Source: Clostridiales bacterium (GTDB taxonomy: Bacteria > Bacillota > Desulfotomaculia > Desulfotomaculales > VENG01). From it: a DNA stretch of 46,138 nt. The stretch is from assembly GCA_021736985.1 (NCBI GenBank), contig JAIPEW010000022.1, positions 1 through 46,138 on the forward strand, in the 5' to 3' direction. The translations under genes were made by a program, and so were the position numbers. The notes below the pieces were generated by a model. That model was not told where the DNA came from and made no database searches. It saw only the letters and a program-made list of their open reading frames with translations. This document shows positions 26,366 through 34,374 of this stretch, piece by piece. Position 1 is the stretch's first letter, and each line of letters starts with the position of its first letter.

Positions 26366-26995
26366 TTGTTTACTGGATCAAGGATAAAAAATAAAAGAGC
26401 TATTTTCACATTAACTTTAGCTTTTATACTAGGGTTTATAACTTTAGGATTAAATTTTACAAACCTTTGGTATTCCTACTCGGCAGCAGCAATAATACTA
26501 GCTTTATTAGCAATTATATTTGGCGGAAAACCTTTATCATTAAAAGAAATAAACTTCAAAGCTATTATAAAGGGTATTTTTTTAGCTATTATATTGTACG
26601 GTCTTTTCTGGTTTGGAACTCTAGGTGCAAGTAAATTGTTTAACTTTGCACCTGTTCAAATAGATTCTATTTATGACCTTCTTACACGCCAGAAATTATG
26701 GATAATAAGTTGTATCTTACTTTTTGTAACCGGTCCTGCCGAAGAAATATTCTGGAGAGGATTTCTGCAGCGCTGGCTGAGACAACATGTGAAAAAAGAA
26801 GCTGCCTTAGTTTTAAGCGCACTATTTTACGGTGGAATATATATTTTTTCAGGAAATATCATGTTATTTTTAGGTGCCTTTGCTGCAGGTTTATTCTGGG
26901 GATATTTTTACATAGTAGAAAAAAGCATTGTTCCTTTAATCATTTCTCACTCCTTATGGACATTTATGATTATAGTATTATACCCCTTAATATAA
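26366..26995 (+). CDS. CPBP-family intramembrane protein
   Basis: 209 residues with about six hydrophobic segments. The CPBP (Abi/CAAX-like) motif 1, EEIFWRGFLQRWL (Glu126, Glu127, Arg131), is clear, and motif 3 is SHSLWTF (His195). Motif 2, normally F-x3-H, reads FYGGI (154-158), so the usual second histidine appears to be missing and the protease may be inactive; this depends on my alignment. The start is TTG at 26366, eight bases after AGGAGG. It stands alone on the plus strand. Family roles include prenyl-protein processing and bacteriocin self-protection. Confidence 0.8.
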   Translation: MFTGSRIKNKRAIFTLTLAFILGFITLGLNFTNLWYSYSAAAIILALLAIIFGGKPLSLKEINFKAIIKGIFLAIILYGLFWFGTLGASKLFNFAPVQIDSIYDLLTRQKLWIISCILLFVTGPAEEIFWRGFLQRWLRQHVKKEAALVLSALFYGGIYIFSGNIMLFLGAFAAGLFWGYFYIVEKSIVPLIISHSLWTFMIIVLYPLI

Positions 26996-27070
26996 CCAAT
27001 TTTAACCTCTTGATTTATCCCTGTAAAAGAATTACTATAGAACAAATGTTCTATAGGGAGAAAATAAATC

Positions 27071-27361
27071 ATGAACAACAATACGTTATGGGAAAAACAC
27101 CGAATTTTTATTCCACAGATGCGCTCCAAAGCTACTCACCGCTGTAAGCACTGCAAGTATTTTATAAAAATCCAGGGTAAAAAAGAAATTAGATATGGTT
27201 GTGTTATAAACATACAAATCTACAAGCAGCAGGTAAAAAAAGTGCCTCCGGTCATTCCTATTATAGAAATAATAAAAGAAGTAGGAAAAGAAGGTTTAAA
27301 ACAATGTGTAAAAAATAATAATCCTGATGCACAGGCCTGCGGAAAATTTTATCCTAAATAA
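27071..27361 (+). CDS. Small five-cysteine protein, unknown
   Basis: 96 residues, starting at ATG 27071 after AGGGAGAAAA. Cysteines lie at 25, 28 (HRCKHCKYF), 44 (YGCV), 79 (KQCV) and 90 (QACGKF), with a proline-rich centre (KKVPPVIPIIEIIK). Five cysteines in this pattern could bind a metal or an iron-sulfur cluster, but I recognise no family. There is no signal peptide. It lies between the CPBP gene and the recombinase. Confidence 0.62.
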   Translation: MNNNTLWEKHRIFIPQMRSKATHRCKHCKYFIKIQGKKEIRYGCVINIQIYKQQVKKVPPVIPIIEIIKEVGKEGLKQCVKNNNPDAQACGKFYPK

Positions 27362-27572
27362 CAGATTAAAAATCGGAATTTATTCAATTTCTTTATTATA
27401 TTTTATAAAAATTTAAAATGTATCATATTGTGTATTTTTCTTTATTTGTTAACCTTATAGATTCTATTATTTAATGTAATTATAAGATAATACACTGTAC
27501 TTGCTCATTAATGTAACAAACTATATAATTATCGAAGAAATACATATATATATCAATGAGGTGTACTTTTAA

Positions 27573-28136
27573 ATGAACTATGTTCAACCTATTAAAGATA
27601 CTCAAAAGTTAGAAATTATAAAAAAAATTCTTAAAGCTGACAGCCTGCGCAACTATTGTTTTTTTGTGTTAGGAATTAATTGTGGAATACGCATTTCTGA
27701 ATTACTTAAACTCACTATAAAAGATGTTTCAGATAAAAATGGTAAAATTAAAGACAAAATTACTATAACAAATAATAAAGGGAAAACCAAAGAATTTCCA
27801 CTGGGAGTACAGGGAAAAAAAGCGCTTAAAGAATATATAAAAAAAACTGAAATGTCAGATGAAAGCCCATTATTTCCAAGCAAAAAAGGAAATAAACCAA
27901 TAACACGAGTACAAGCCTATAGAATTATAAATAATGCCGCACTGCATGCCGGTATTACAGAAGAGATAGGTACGCACACACTTAGAAAAACTTTTGGTTA
28001 TCATGCATATAAAAATGGTACTGATATAAAATTTCTGCAAAAACTTTTTAACCATTCCAGTGTAGAAATAACCCTGCAATATATTGGCGTAAGCCAGGGT
28101 GAATATGATCCTTTTTACATGGTTTTTGATATTTAA
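27573..28136 (+). CDS. Tyrosine recombinase, catalytic domain only
   Basis: 187 residues forming a phage-integrase type catalytic domain. Arg40 (GINCGIRISELL), a Lys near 71, His135-x-x-Arg138 (THTLRKT), His161 (FNHSS) and Tyr170 (TLQYIG) give the complete active-site set. The N-terminal core-binding (SAM-like) domain of XerC/D and most integrases is absent; the protein starts almost directly at the catalytic domain. ATG at 27573 follows GAGGTG. No phage genes or tRNA adjoin it, so it may be a domesticated or solitary recombinase. A terminator follows at 28285. Confidence 0.88.
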   Translation: MNYVQPIKDTQKLEIIKKILKADSLRNYCFFVLGINCGIRISELLKLTIKDVSDKNGKIKDKITITNNKGKTKEFPLGVQGKKALKEYIKKTEMSDESPLFPSKKGNKPITRVQAYRIINNAALHAGITEEIGTHTLRKTFGYHAYKNGTDIKFLQKLFNHSSVEITLQYIGVSQGEYDPFYMVFDI

Positions 28137-28197
28137 AAAAATGCGTATAATATTATAAAATTTAGTCATAATAAATGGTTGAAGGATTACAAAAAAA

Positions 28198-28225
28198 ATT
28201 TCCCCACATAAAAAAAAGGGGAAAT
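28198..28225. other. Hairpin downstream of the recombinase gene
   Basis: ATTTCCCC (28198-28205) and GGGGAAAT (28218-28225) form an eight-base stem. There is no T run on the plus side, so it is a weak terminator at best or a protein site. Confidence 0.4.
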
Positions 28226-28284
28226 ACATATAAGTAATTCGCGAGTAGAATTATTATTTCCAAAAATACAAAATTTTTATTCAT

Positions 28285-28313
28285 ACTATCTTTTTTTAAA
28301 AGATAGTTTTTTA
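28285..28313. terminator. Bidirectional terminator between recombinase and kinase genes
   Basis: ACTATCTTTT (28285-28294), loop TTT, AAAAGATAGT (28298-28307), followed by a T run. A runs on the other side let it also serve the minus-strand operon that ends at 28311. Confidence 0.8.
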
Positions 28314-28994
28314 TTTAATACTGAGGATCTTCTCACGAATCCTGTCCTGGACAGCTTCAGGGTTTTCATGACCGTCAAGCAATATAAAATCATATTCTTT
28401 AGCCATAATGTCAAGCTGTTTTGCCAGCAGACTCTGGTAGATCTGGAAACTTTCAAACATATCCCCTGATAAACATATATCCATACCTGATTCCCAGTAA
28501 TCCAGTGTACCATATGTTTCAAACGACCTGTAAAGAAGAACCTGTGGATCTACTTGTAAGTAAAATACCATATCAGGAACTGGCGCAAAACCAAAGAGTT
28601 TTTTTAACCATTTACTGGATGCTCTTCGAACTGCATCCCTGGCCATTAAGGTAAATATATACCTATCTGATAAAACTATAAATCCTGCTTTTAATGCCGG
28701 AAGTATCTTATTTTCTAATTGATCGGCAAAGTCCGTTGCATAAAGAAGGCTCAATGTTTTTTTTCCTAGAATGTTCCCCTTCTTTGCTTCTTGTATAGCG
28801 TCCCCTACCAGGTTCGAGCGCCTTAAACCGGCATCTGAAACAGCATGTCCCTCTTTTTCAAGCCACTGGCGTAGAAGAGTAACCTGGGTAGATCTTCCGG
28901 AGCAATCAGCACCTTCAATGACTATTAATTTACCTGTATAATCAACTTCTTTTACGTTTGGTATACCTTGCCCGTAAAAACTTAATTTTCCCAT
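28311..28994 (-). CDS. Thymidylate-kinase-like protein with altered P-loop
   Basis: 227 residues of the thymidylate kinase fold. The P-loop reads GADCSGRST (28-36): the Lys that binds ATP phosphates is Arg34. The DRY motif (110-112) is present but is followed by IFTLMARD, not the SxxAYQ of true dTMP kinases. A distinctive YWESGMDICLS stretch (about 168-178) replaces the LID region. It shares that signature with the gene just upstream, whose stop codon overlaps its start. It could be a weak kinase, a pseudoenzyme partner, or act on another substrate. Last gene of the three-gene operon. Confidence 0.8.
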   Translation of the reverse strand: MGKLSFYGQGIPNVKEVDYTGKLIVIEGADCSGRSTQVTLLRQWLEKEGHAVSDAGLRRSNLVGDAIQEAKKGNILGKKTLSLLYATDFADQLENKILPALKAGFIVLSDRYIFTLMARDAVRRASSKWLKKLFGFAPVPDMVFYLQVDPQVLLYRSFETYGTLDYWESGMDICLSGDMFESFQIYQSLLAKQLDIMAKEYDFILLDGHENPEAVQDRIREKILSIK

Positions 28995-29716
28995 TATCCA
29001 CTAATCTCCTTAACTTTACTTAAAAATTCTTCATAAATATTCGAATTGAAGTTTAATAGTACTTTGTTAGTGACAATCCTTCGCATTATCTGCTGCTGCT
29101 CCTCAATGCTTTCAGTGCCGTCCATTACAACAAAATCTTCTTTACTGCTCATTCTGTCATATTCTTTTTTAACTCTTCCCTGGAACAATCTAAAACTCTC
29201 TACAGGATCATTACTTAACTCCAGATCCATGCCAGCTTCATGATATTTTATCATGTTTCGGGCAGCAGTAATTCGCTCCAATGCAACATCTATAGGAACT
29301 TTAAAATAGAAAGTAAGGTGTGGGCGCATAGCAAAACTATACACATTGCGCACCCACTCATAGTCGCATTCCCTGGCCACATCCCTTGCAAATGCGGTAT
29401 AAGTATACCTGTCAGCAAGAACTATATATCCAGCTCTCAAGTGAGGTAATATCATTTTTTCATACCTGTCAGCAAAATCACTTGAATGCATCAAGGAAAA
29501 AGTAGTAGGTGTTAACATATTTTCCTTTTTAGCCTTTTTTGTATAACTTCTTACTAATTTAGATGAATTCCATTCAGTAAAGAATACCGGGTAATTTTGG
29601 TATTCAAGCCAGCATTTTAGCAAGTATAACTGGGTGCTTTTACCTGATCCGTCGCATCCTTCAACAACTATTAATCTACCATTATAACCAGCAGCAAAAA
29701 AATCTTCGGATTTCAT
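28994..29716 (-). CDS. Thymidylate-kinase-like P-loop kinase
   Basis: 240 residues. The intact P-loop GCDGSGKST (20-28) and DRY motif (102-104, then TYTAFARD) place it in the thymidylate kinase family. The residues after DRY and the YHEAGMDLELS segment (about 177-187) differ from canonical Tmk and match the neighbouring paralogue, so a different nucleotide or phosphate substrate is possible. Its start overlaps the stop of the Ppx/GppA gene and its stop overlaps the next start, which implies coupled translation of all three. Confidence 0.85.
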   Translation of the reverse strand: MKSEDFFAAGYNGRLIVVEGCDGSGKSTQLYLLKCWLEYQNYPVFFTEWNSSKLVRSYTKKAKKENMLTPTTFSLMHSSDFADRYEKMILPHLRAGYIVLADRYTYTAFARDVARECDYEWVRNVYSFAMRPHLTFYFKVPIDVALERITAARNMIKYHEAGMDLELSNDPVESFRLFQGRVKKEYDRMSSKEDFVVMDGTESIEEQQQIMRRIVTNKVLLNFNSNIYEEFLSKVKEISG

Positions 29717-31242
29717 TAAATCCCCTCTTTTGTTATAAATTTAAATCTTTTGCCATAAACTTTGTTAAAATTTGTAACCTTTTTATGTAACTCTCTAATT
29801 TCTAATTCTGAATTTTGAGTACCTATATTATATATTTCTACTTCTTTTTCCTTAATAATACATTCAATATCATTCACAATGCCTGCCTCACTACGATCAA
29901 GACAAATAGCCATGCGCAATAATATCCCCAGTTTTCTTACTAGTTTATTGTCTTTTAAAACAAAAACATCAGCGTATTTTTTAAAGTTTTCTTTTAAATT
30001 AATTTTACCGCTGTAAGCTACGATATGAGCAATCAATACTTGTTCCCTGTGAGTTAACCCGTTAATCCTGGTATTCAATAATATATACATGGCATGTTTA
30101 TGGCAGTTATAGTAACTGACCACAGTACCCAGATCGTGCAGCAAAGATGCTTTCCGAAGTAAATTACGCTCCCAAGTATCATGTCCATGCAGCGGGGCAA
30201 GCTGGTCAAACAGGGATAGAGAAAGCTTAGCCACATGTTCTACATGACTTTTTCTTACGTTATACAGCAACATCATATTTTGTACACTGCGTTCTGTTAC
30301 ATCATTCAATACAATAGATTTTCTGTTAGAAAACATGTACTCGTAGAAAAGACCTTCTCTTAATCCAAACCCGCTTACTACTACCCCCGGAGATTCTAAG
30401 TATTTCATTAATATTATAGCCATAGCTGAACCACCAACTATAATATCCACCCTATCTTTAGATAATCCTGCAAACGATTTACGTTCATCAGCAGAAACAT
30501 TCTGAAAACTTGAATATATCCTTTTTGCCTGGTTATAAGACAAAAAATAATTATGTATTAAATCAACGCTATAATTTATTTTATTTTTATGTACACGTGC
30601 TATATTTCGTATGGTACCGCCTATCCCAACTATGTTTAATTTATTAGCATTTTTTAGCCAGGTAATTTCTGTAAGCTTATTATATATATAATTTTCTAGC
30701 CTTTTAATTTCACCATCTTTAATCCACGGGCTGGAAATATATTTTTCAGTTAAAGTTATAGCACCAAATGGAAGGCTTACGTATTCAACCATTTTTCGGT
30801 TGCGGCATAATACTAGCTCAGTACTACCACCACCAATATCAACAATTATTCCATTACTAACGCTCATGCTGTTGATGACACCGTAATAACCATACCGGGC
30901 CTCTTCCATTTCTGATAAAACACGAAAGTGAATACCTGTTTCTTTATACAGTATGTCCAAAATTTGTTTATTATTAACAGCAGTGCGTACCGCTGCCGTA
31001 GCTACACCAATTGTATTTTCTACTTCGTTCGCCTGACAAAACCTTTTGAATAGCTTGACAGCTTTGACAGCCCTGTTCATCGGTTCTTGTTTTATTTTTT
31101 TTTCCGGGCCCATGCCCTCAGCAAGTTTGACTGTCTCCTTGATATCATCTAAAAACCTGTATGCCCCGTTATGTTTAATCTGCATAAGATTCAAACGTAC
31201 AGAATTAGACCCTAGATCAATGATACCTACATTTTTAGACAT
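29716..31242 (-). CDS. ppx: Ppx/GppA phosphatase with HD domain
   Basis: 508 residues. The N-terminal ASKHA-fold exopolyphosphatase/pppGpp phosphohydrolase region (1-300) carries IIDLGSNSVRL, GVATAAVRTA, IVDIGGGSTEL, GIGGTIRNIA and GGSAMAIILMKYL. The C-terminal part (about 320-508) is an HD domain (SLLHDLG, HAMYIL). This matches the long Ppx/GppA type. Known members cleave polyphosphate or convert pppGpp to ppGpp. The operon with two P-loop kinases is unusual and suggests a link between polyphosphate or guanosine phosphates and nucleotide phosphorylation, which is inference. Confidence 0.92.
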   Translation of the reverse strand: MSKNVGIIDLGSNSVRLNLMQIKHNGAYRFLDDIKETVKLAEGMGPEKKIKQEPMNRAVKAVKLFKRFCQANEVENTIGVATAAVRTAVNNKQILDILYKETGIHFRVLSEMEEARYGYYGVINSMSVSNGIIVDIGGGSTELVLCRNRKMVEYVSLPFGAITLTEKYISSPWIKDGEIKRLENYIYNKLTEITWLKNANKLNIVGIGGTIRNIARVHKNKINYSVDLIHNYFLSYNQAKRIYSSFQNVSADERKSFAGLSKDRVDIIVGGSAMAIILMKYLESPGVVVSGFGLREGLFYEYMFSNRKSIVLNDVTERSVQNMMLLYNVRKSHVEHVAKLSLSLFDQLAPLHGHDTWERNLLRKASLLHDLGTVVSYYNCHKHAMYILLNTRINGLTHREQVLIAHIVAYSGKINLKENFKKYADVFVLKDNKLVRKLGILLRMAICLDRSEAGIVNDIECIIKEKEVEIYNIGTQNSELEIRELHKKVTNFNKVYGKRFKFITKEGI

Positions 31243-31589
31243 ATTTTACTCCCGTAGAAATGGTTTTTATATTAAACGTCCACAAACAACGAAACATATT
31301 TGAGGCTCGCCATTACCCGTGCTCAATTTAAGTTACCCGCTACAAGTAAACTGTACTAAATTTCAAATTTTTATTTTATAACCAGTTTGACTATACTAGT
31401 TTTTTATAGTATACCCAATAAATGAAACCCGGTACTTAATAAAAGTACCGGGTTTCATACAATTTTTATTCTGATTAAACTCCCACGAGCTTCTTGCTCA
31501 CAACGGAGAATGAAAACTCTTCTGACAGCTGGATGGAGGGCCGGTAGGTCTACAAATTGTTGACTGCGACTAAACCAGTGTCTTTCGTG
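31243..31589. other. Intergenic region, 347 bases, with large hairpin
   Basis: Besides the 14-bp hairpin at 31422-31458, the segment 31483-31555 reads on the minus strand as a short open frame ending LSEEFSFSVVSKKLVGV-stop. This may be the worn C-terminus of a lost gene; no family is recognised. Nothing else is apparent. Confidence 0.35.
31422..31458. terminator. Perfect 14-bp hairpin downstream of the CoA-transferase genes
   Basis: ATGAAACCCGGTAC (31422-31435) pairs perfectly with GTACCGGGTTTCAT (31445-31458) around nine bases. The following sequence is AT-rich but has only short T runs. Probably a terminator for the minus-strand CoA-transferase genes. Confidence 0.65.
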
Positions 31590-32408
31590 TTAAGCAATAA
31601 ATATTCCCTCTGGATCAATAACGTTATATAAAAGATACAATTCATGGTAAGTAGGCGGTGCTGTTTCACCGCGGCACCAGGCTGTATTTAAGTCAAATCC
31701 TACATTTTCTTTGACCTTTTCTATATCTGCCCCGGGATGAAAAGTATCAAGATACATTATCCCATTTTCATCAAACCGGAACACAGCCATATTAGTTATC
31801 ACAGCAGATGGCCCGCCGCGATACATTGAGCCATATGCTTTCTGGCGGCTGACCCATTTACCGGAAGGCCAATCTTTTACCCGCCAACCGGGAGAAGTAA
31901 TATAGTCTACATTTTCTTTAAAACGACGTTTTTCCTGTACCATTATAAATACAGTGCGCGGGCATAAAGAATTGATGTCCGAATTACCGCCGCTGCCTGC
32001 AAGGCGCATGGTAGGATTCAAGTAGTCGCCTATAGCTGTAGTATTTACGTTTCCGTAACGATCAATTTCAGCTCCGCCTAAAAAGGCCATATCCATAGAA
32101 CCTTTTTGCAGCTGGTTAAATACATCAAATAAACCGCTGGCTACTGATGCCTTATGTTCACAGCGGGCATCACCTACTGATGCAGGCAGGTGTGCAGGTC
32201 TTCCATCCATAGAACCTGCTTCATATATAATAGAAGCACCGGGGGCTCCAGTGTGTTGAGCCATGGTAACAGCCAGCATGGGAAGGCCGGTTCCGGCAAA
32301 TACTACTTCCATGTCAGAAACTTCACGGGCCCCTGCAACGGCCAATAGATCTATAGTCTTATAATCTTCAGGTTTAGCAATCTCGTAATTTTCTTTCCAC
32401 TGCAGCAT
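31590..32408 (-). CDS. gctB: CoA-transferase subunit B (glutaconate CoA-transferase type)
   Basis: 272 residues resembling the beta subunit of glutaconate CoA-transferase. Family blocks: VVFAGTGLPMLAVTMAQ, SIIYEAGSMDG (the Glu is in the position of the catalytic glutamate that forms the CoA thioester), AFLGGAEIDRYGNVN, GSGGNSDI and DYITSPGW. The enzyme moves CoA between carboxylates in fermentation of glutamate or related acids; the exact acid is not determined by sequence. It directly follows subunit A with no gap. Confidence 0.85.
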   Translation of the reverse strand: MLQWKENYEIAKPEDYKTIDLLAVAGAREVSDMEVVFAGTGLPMLAVTMAQHTGAPGASIIYEAGSMDGRPAHLPASVGDARCEHKASVASGLFDVFNQLQKGSMDMAFLGGAEIDRYGNVNTTAIGDYLNPTMRLAGSGGNSDINSLCPRTVFIMVQEKRRFKENVDYITSPGWRVKDWPSGKWVSRQKAYGSMYRGGPSAVITNMAVFRFDENGIMYLDTFHPGADIEKVKENVGFDLNTAWCRGETAPPTYHELYLLYNVIDPEGIFIA

Positions 32409-33395
32409 TTATTTAGCCCCCCTCTTGACGCGCAAACTATAATTCATTGCAGTATTAACTCTTAAGTTATCTAAATGATTAAAACCAAGCTTGTTAAGAT
32501 ATTCATTAAAATCGCTTACTTTAGTAATCCACTCTTCTGCCCAGGCATCAAAGCCTTCCTGGGTTTTTGTTTTCGAATAAAAATCACGGATAAATTCGCC
32601 GTCAACTTCATAACAACCAAAACAGCCTGTGGGATGGGCCCCCCACGGCTGCTCCACTATTGCATCTACCAGGTAGTGAGGGATTAAATTATCATTGGGT
32701 TCCTGCCGGATTACTTCCTCAGGTACTATCTCTTCAGCTACTACAACCAATTTATCAGCTGCTTTCATAGCTTCGCTGTCGGTATACCTTTGCCCCTTTA
32801 CCTTTACAGTCCCCTCATCACCTACTTGCTGCACATGAGCTATACATACATTTGGGCTGGCAGCAGGCACATTCAGTACTTTTTGACCGCCGTAAAACTT
32901 GTCTTCCTGGTAACCAAACTTCTGAGCAGGTATACGCGGGTTGCTGCCGTCACGGAAACCTGCGCGACCTAACACGTCATATTCCGGATTAAGTATGTCT
33001 GTACCCAGGGCACAGTAAGTAGGTAAAAATGGTACTCCCATAGCTCCGGCAGCCAACCTGTAAACCATATGTACGTGACTGTAATCCTCTACTAATATTT
33101 CATCATTACTAACTTTTCTAGATAAATTAGCTCCTATCTTGCCGTACAACTCATGGCCCATAAAACTGGACTCCCATATTTTAACACATCCTGCACCTAT
33201 AAGTACTTCACCATGGGTTCCGGAATTCACTTCTACAAGGTGCAGATCTTTTTTCTGCTGGCGTACAATTTCGTATACTACAGCCATAGGACGACGCCAG
33301 ATAGTAAAACCGCTAAATGTCAACATGTCCCCGTCTCTAACAAATTTACTAACAGCTTCAGGAACAGTCATTAGTTTGTCTTTTCCTGTACTCAT
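32409..33395 (-). CDS. gctA: CoA-transferase subunit A (glutaconate CoA-transferase type)
   Basis: 328 residues, similar over the whole length to the glutaconate CoA-transferase alpha subunit: VSKFVRDGDMLTFSGFT near the start, GVPFLPTYCALGTDI, CIAHVQQVGDEGTVKVKG, PWGAHPTGCFGCYEVD and, near the end, EYLNKLGFNHLDNLRV. ATG at 33395 follows AAAAGGAGCTATATAA. It forms a two-gene operon with subunit B. Substrates of family members include glutaconate, 3-oxoacids and other short dicarboxylates. Confidence 0.87.
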   Translation of the reverse strand: MSTGKDKLMTVPEAVSKFVRDGDMLTFSGFTIWRRPMAVVYEIVRQQKKDLHLVEVNSGTHGEVLIGAGCVKIWESSFMGHELYGKIGANLSRKVSNDEILVEDYSHVHMVYRLAAGAMGVPFLPTYCALGTDILNPEYDVLGRAGFRDGSNPRIPAQKFGYQEDKFYGGQKVLNVPAASPNVCIAHVQQVGDEGTVKVKGQRYTDSEAMKAADKLVVVAEEIVPEEVIRQEPNDNLIPHYLVDAIVEQPWGAHPTGCFGCYEVDGEFIRDFYSKTKTQEGFDAWAEEWITKVSDFNEYLNKLGFNHLDNLRVNTAMNYSLRVKRGAK

Positions 33396-33594
33396 TTATA
33401 TAGCTCCTTTTAATGTTAATTAATTTGCTGAAGAATATAAAAATAAAGCTCCTTCTGCTAAGACAAGAAAGAACCTACTTATTATAAATCATATTTATCT
33501 ATTATAGACCATTAGTTATAATGATTAAATAATAAATTGTTATTTTTTATTAAAAATACTGTATAAAAAAAGTTTTTTGTCAGATTTTTGCGTA

Positions 33595-33627
33595 TTAAAA
33601 AAGGATTTCGCATTTTGAGCGAAACCC
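33595..33627 (-). terminator. Terminator after the RND pseudogene
   Basis: GGGTTTCGC (ends at 33627) pairs with GCGAAATCC (ends at 33603), then TTTTTT on the minus strand. It is a relic of the once functional efflux gene end, still intact. Confidence 0.78.
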
Positions 33628-33633
33628 ATTTTT

Positions 33634-34303
33634 TTAAGCCTTTACCCTTTTTTCCAGTACCGTATAAATCATGCTGTATACCACCGGTATAACTACCAGG
33701 GTTAAAAATGTAGATATCAAAAGACCGCTCATCAGAGAAACAGACATAGCACAAACAGGGGACTTCCAGAAAAAAGAAGGGGGACCAACCCGAAAATGGT
33801 AGTCCCGTCAAACACTACTCCAACCTTTTGCAAGTCCAGGGAAGACAGTTTTTTCTCCAGGACATTTTCTATATTCACGGCACTGTGGACCGGTTTACAT
33901 CACTGAAAACTGTTACCACCCGGTCCCGGTCGTACCTTTTTATAGTTGACCGCTGAGCATCAAGTTTTACATCAGCAATTTGTTTCAGCAGTACTTTATG
34001 CCCAACTGCTGAAGATTTTATAGCCAGGTTTTCTAATTTTTCCCTGGTATTAATATTACTTTCCACCAGTATATCGTACTTATTACCGCTTTTGCGGAAC
34101 ACAGAGGCTACAGCCCCTCTCAGGGCGATTATTTACCTGCCTTTGTATGTCATAGTTACTGATTCCCATCTCCAGGGCCCGGTCACTGTCTACATCTATT
34201 CGAAACTAATATTTTTTATCACTGGAGTCATCTTTAATATTTGAAGTTCCAGGTATTTTTTCCAATGCTGACTGTATATCTTTAGTGGACAGTTTAACTT
34301 GTT
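33634..34303 (-). pseudogene. RND efflux transporter remnant (AcrB type)
   Basis: Minus-strand fragments in different frames match RND pumps in the right order. First come KLSTKDIQSALEKIPGTSNI and, after a stop, FRIDVDSDRALEMGISNYDI (about 34300-34140). Next is KYDILVES...LLKQIADVKLDAQRS (34100-33900), then NIENVLEKKLSSLD (about 33870). Last is LMSGLLISTFLTLVVIPVVY ending EKRVKA-stop (33730-33634). That is periplasmic-domain pieces joined to the last transmembrane helix, with at least one stop, frameshifts and a large internal deletion; a full pump has about 1,030 residues. It is not functional. Confidence 0.85.
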
Positions 34304-34343
34304 GTAAAAAAAGCTAGTTCCCACCCGGAATGGATAGGAACTA
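34304..34343 (-). terminator. Terminator after the GcvT-like gene
   Basis: TAGTTCC (ends at 34343) pairs with GGAACTA (ends at 34315) around a 15-base loop, followed by GC and seven T on the minus strand. Confidence 0.72.
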
Positions 34344-34374
34344 ATACTAGTAGAAGCTTTTCTCTTTGCAGCTT

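Noticed and set aside
33512-33811. A 99-codon minus-strand open frame beside the CoA-transferase genes
   Set aside because: It is out of frame with the RND remnant, which explains this stretch better, and it runs through the terminator.
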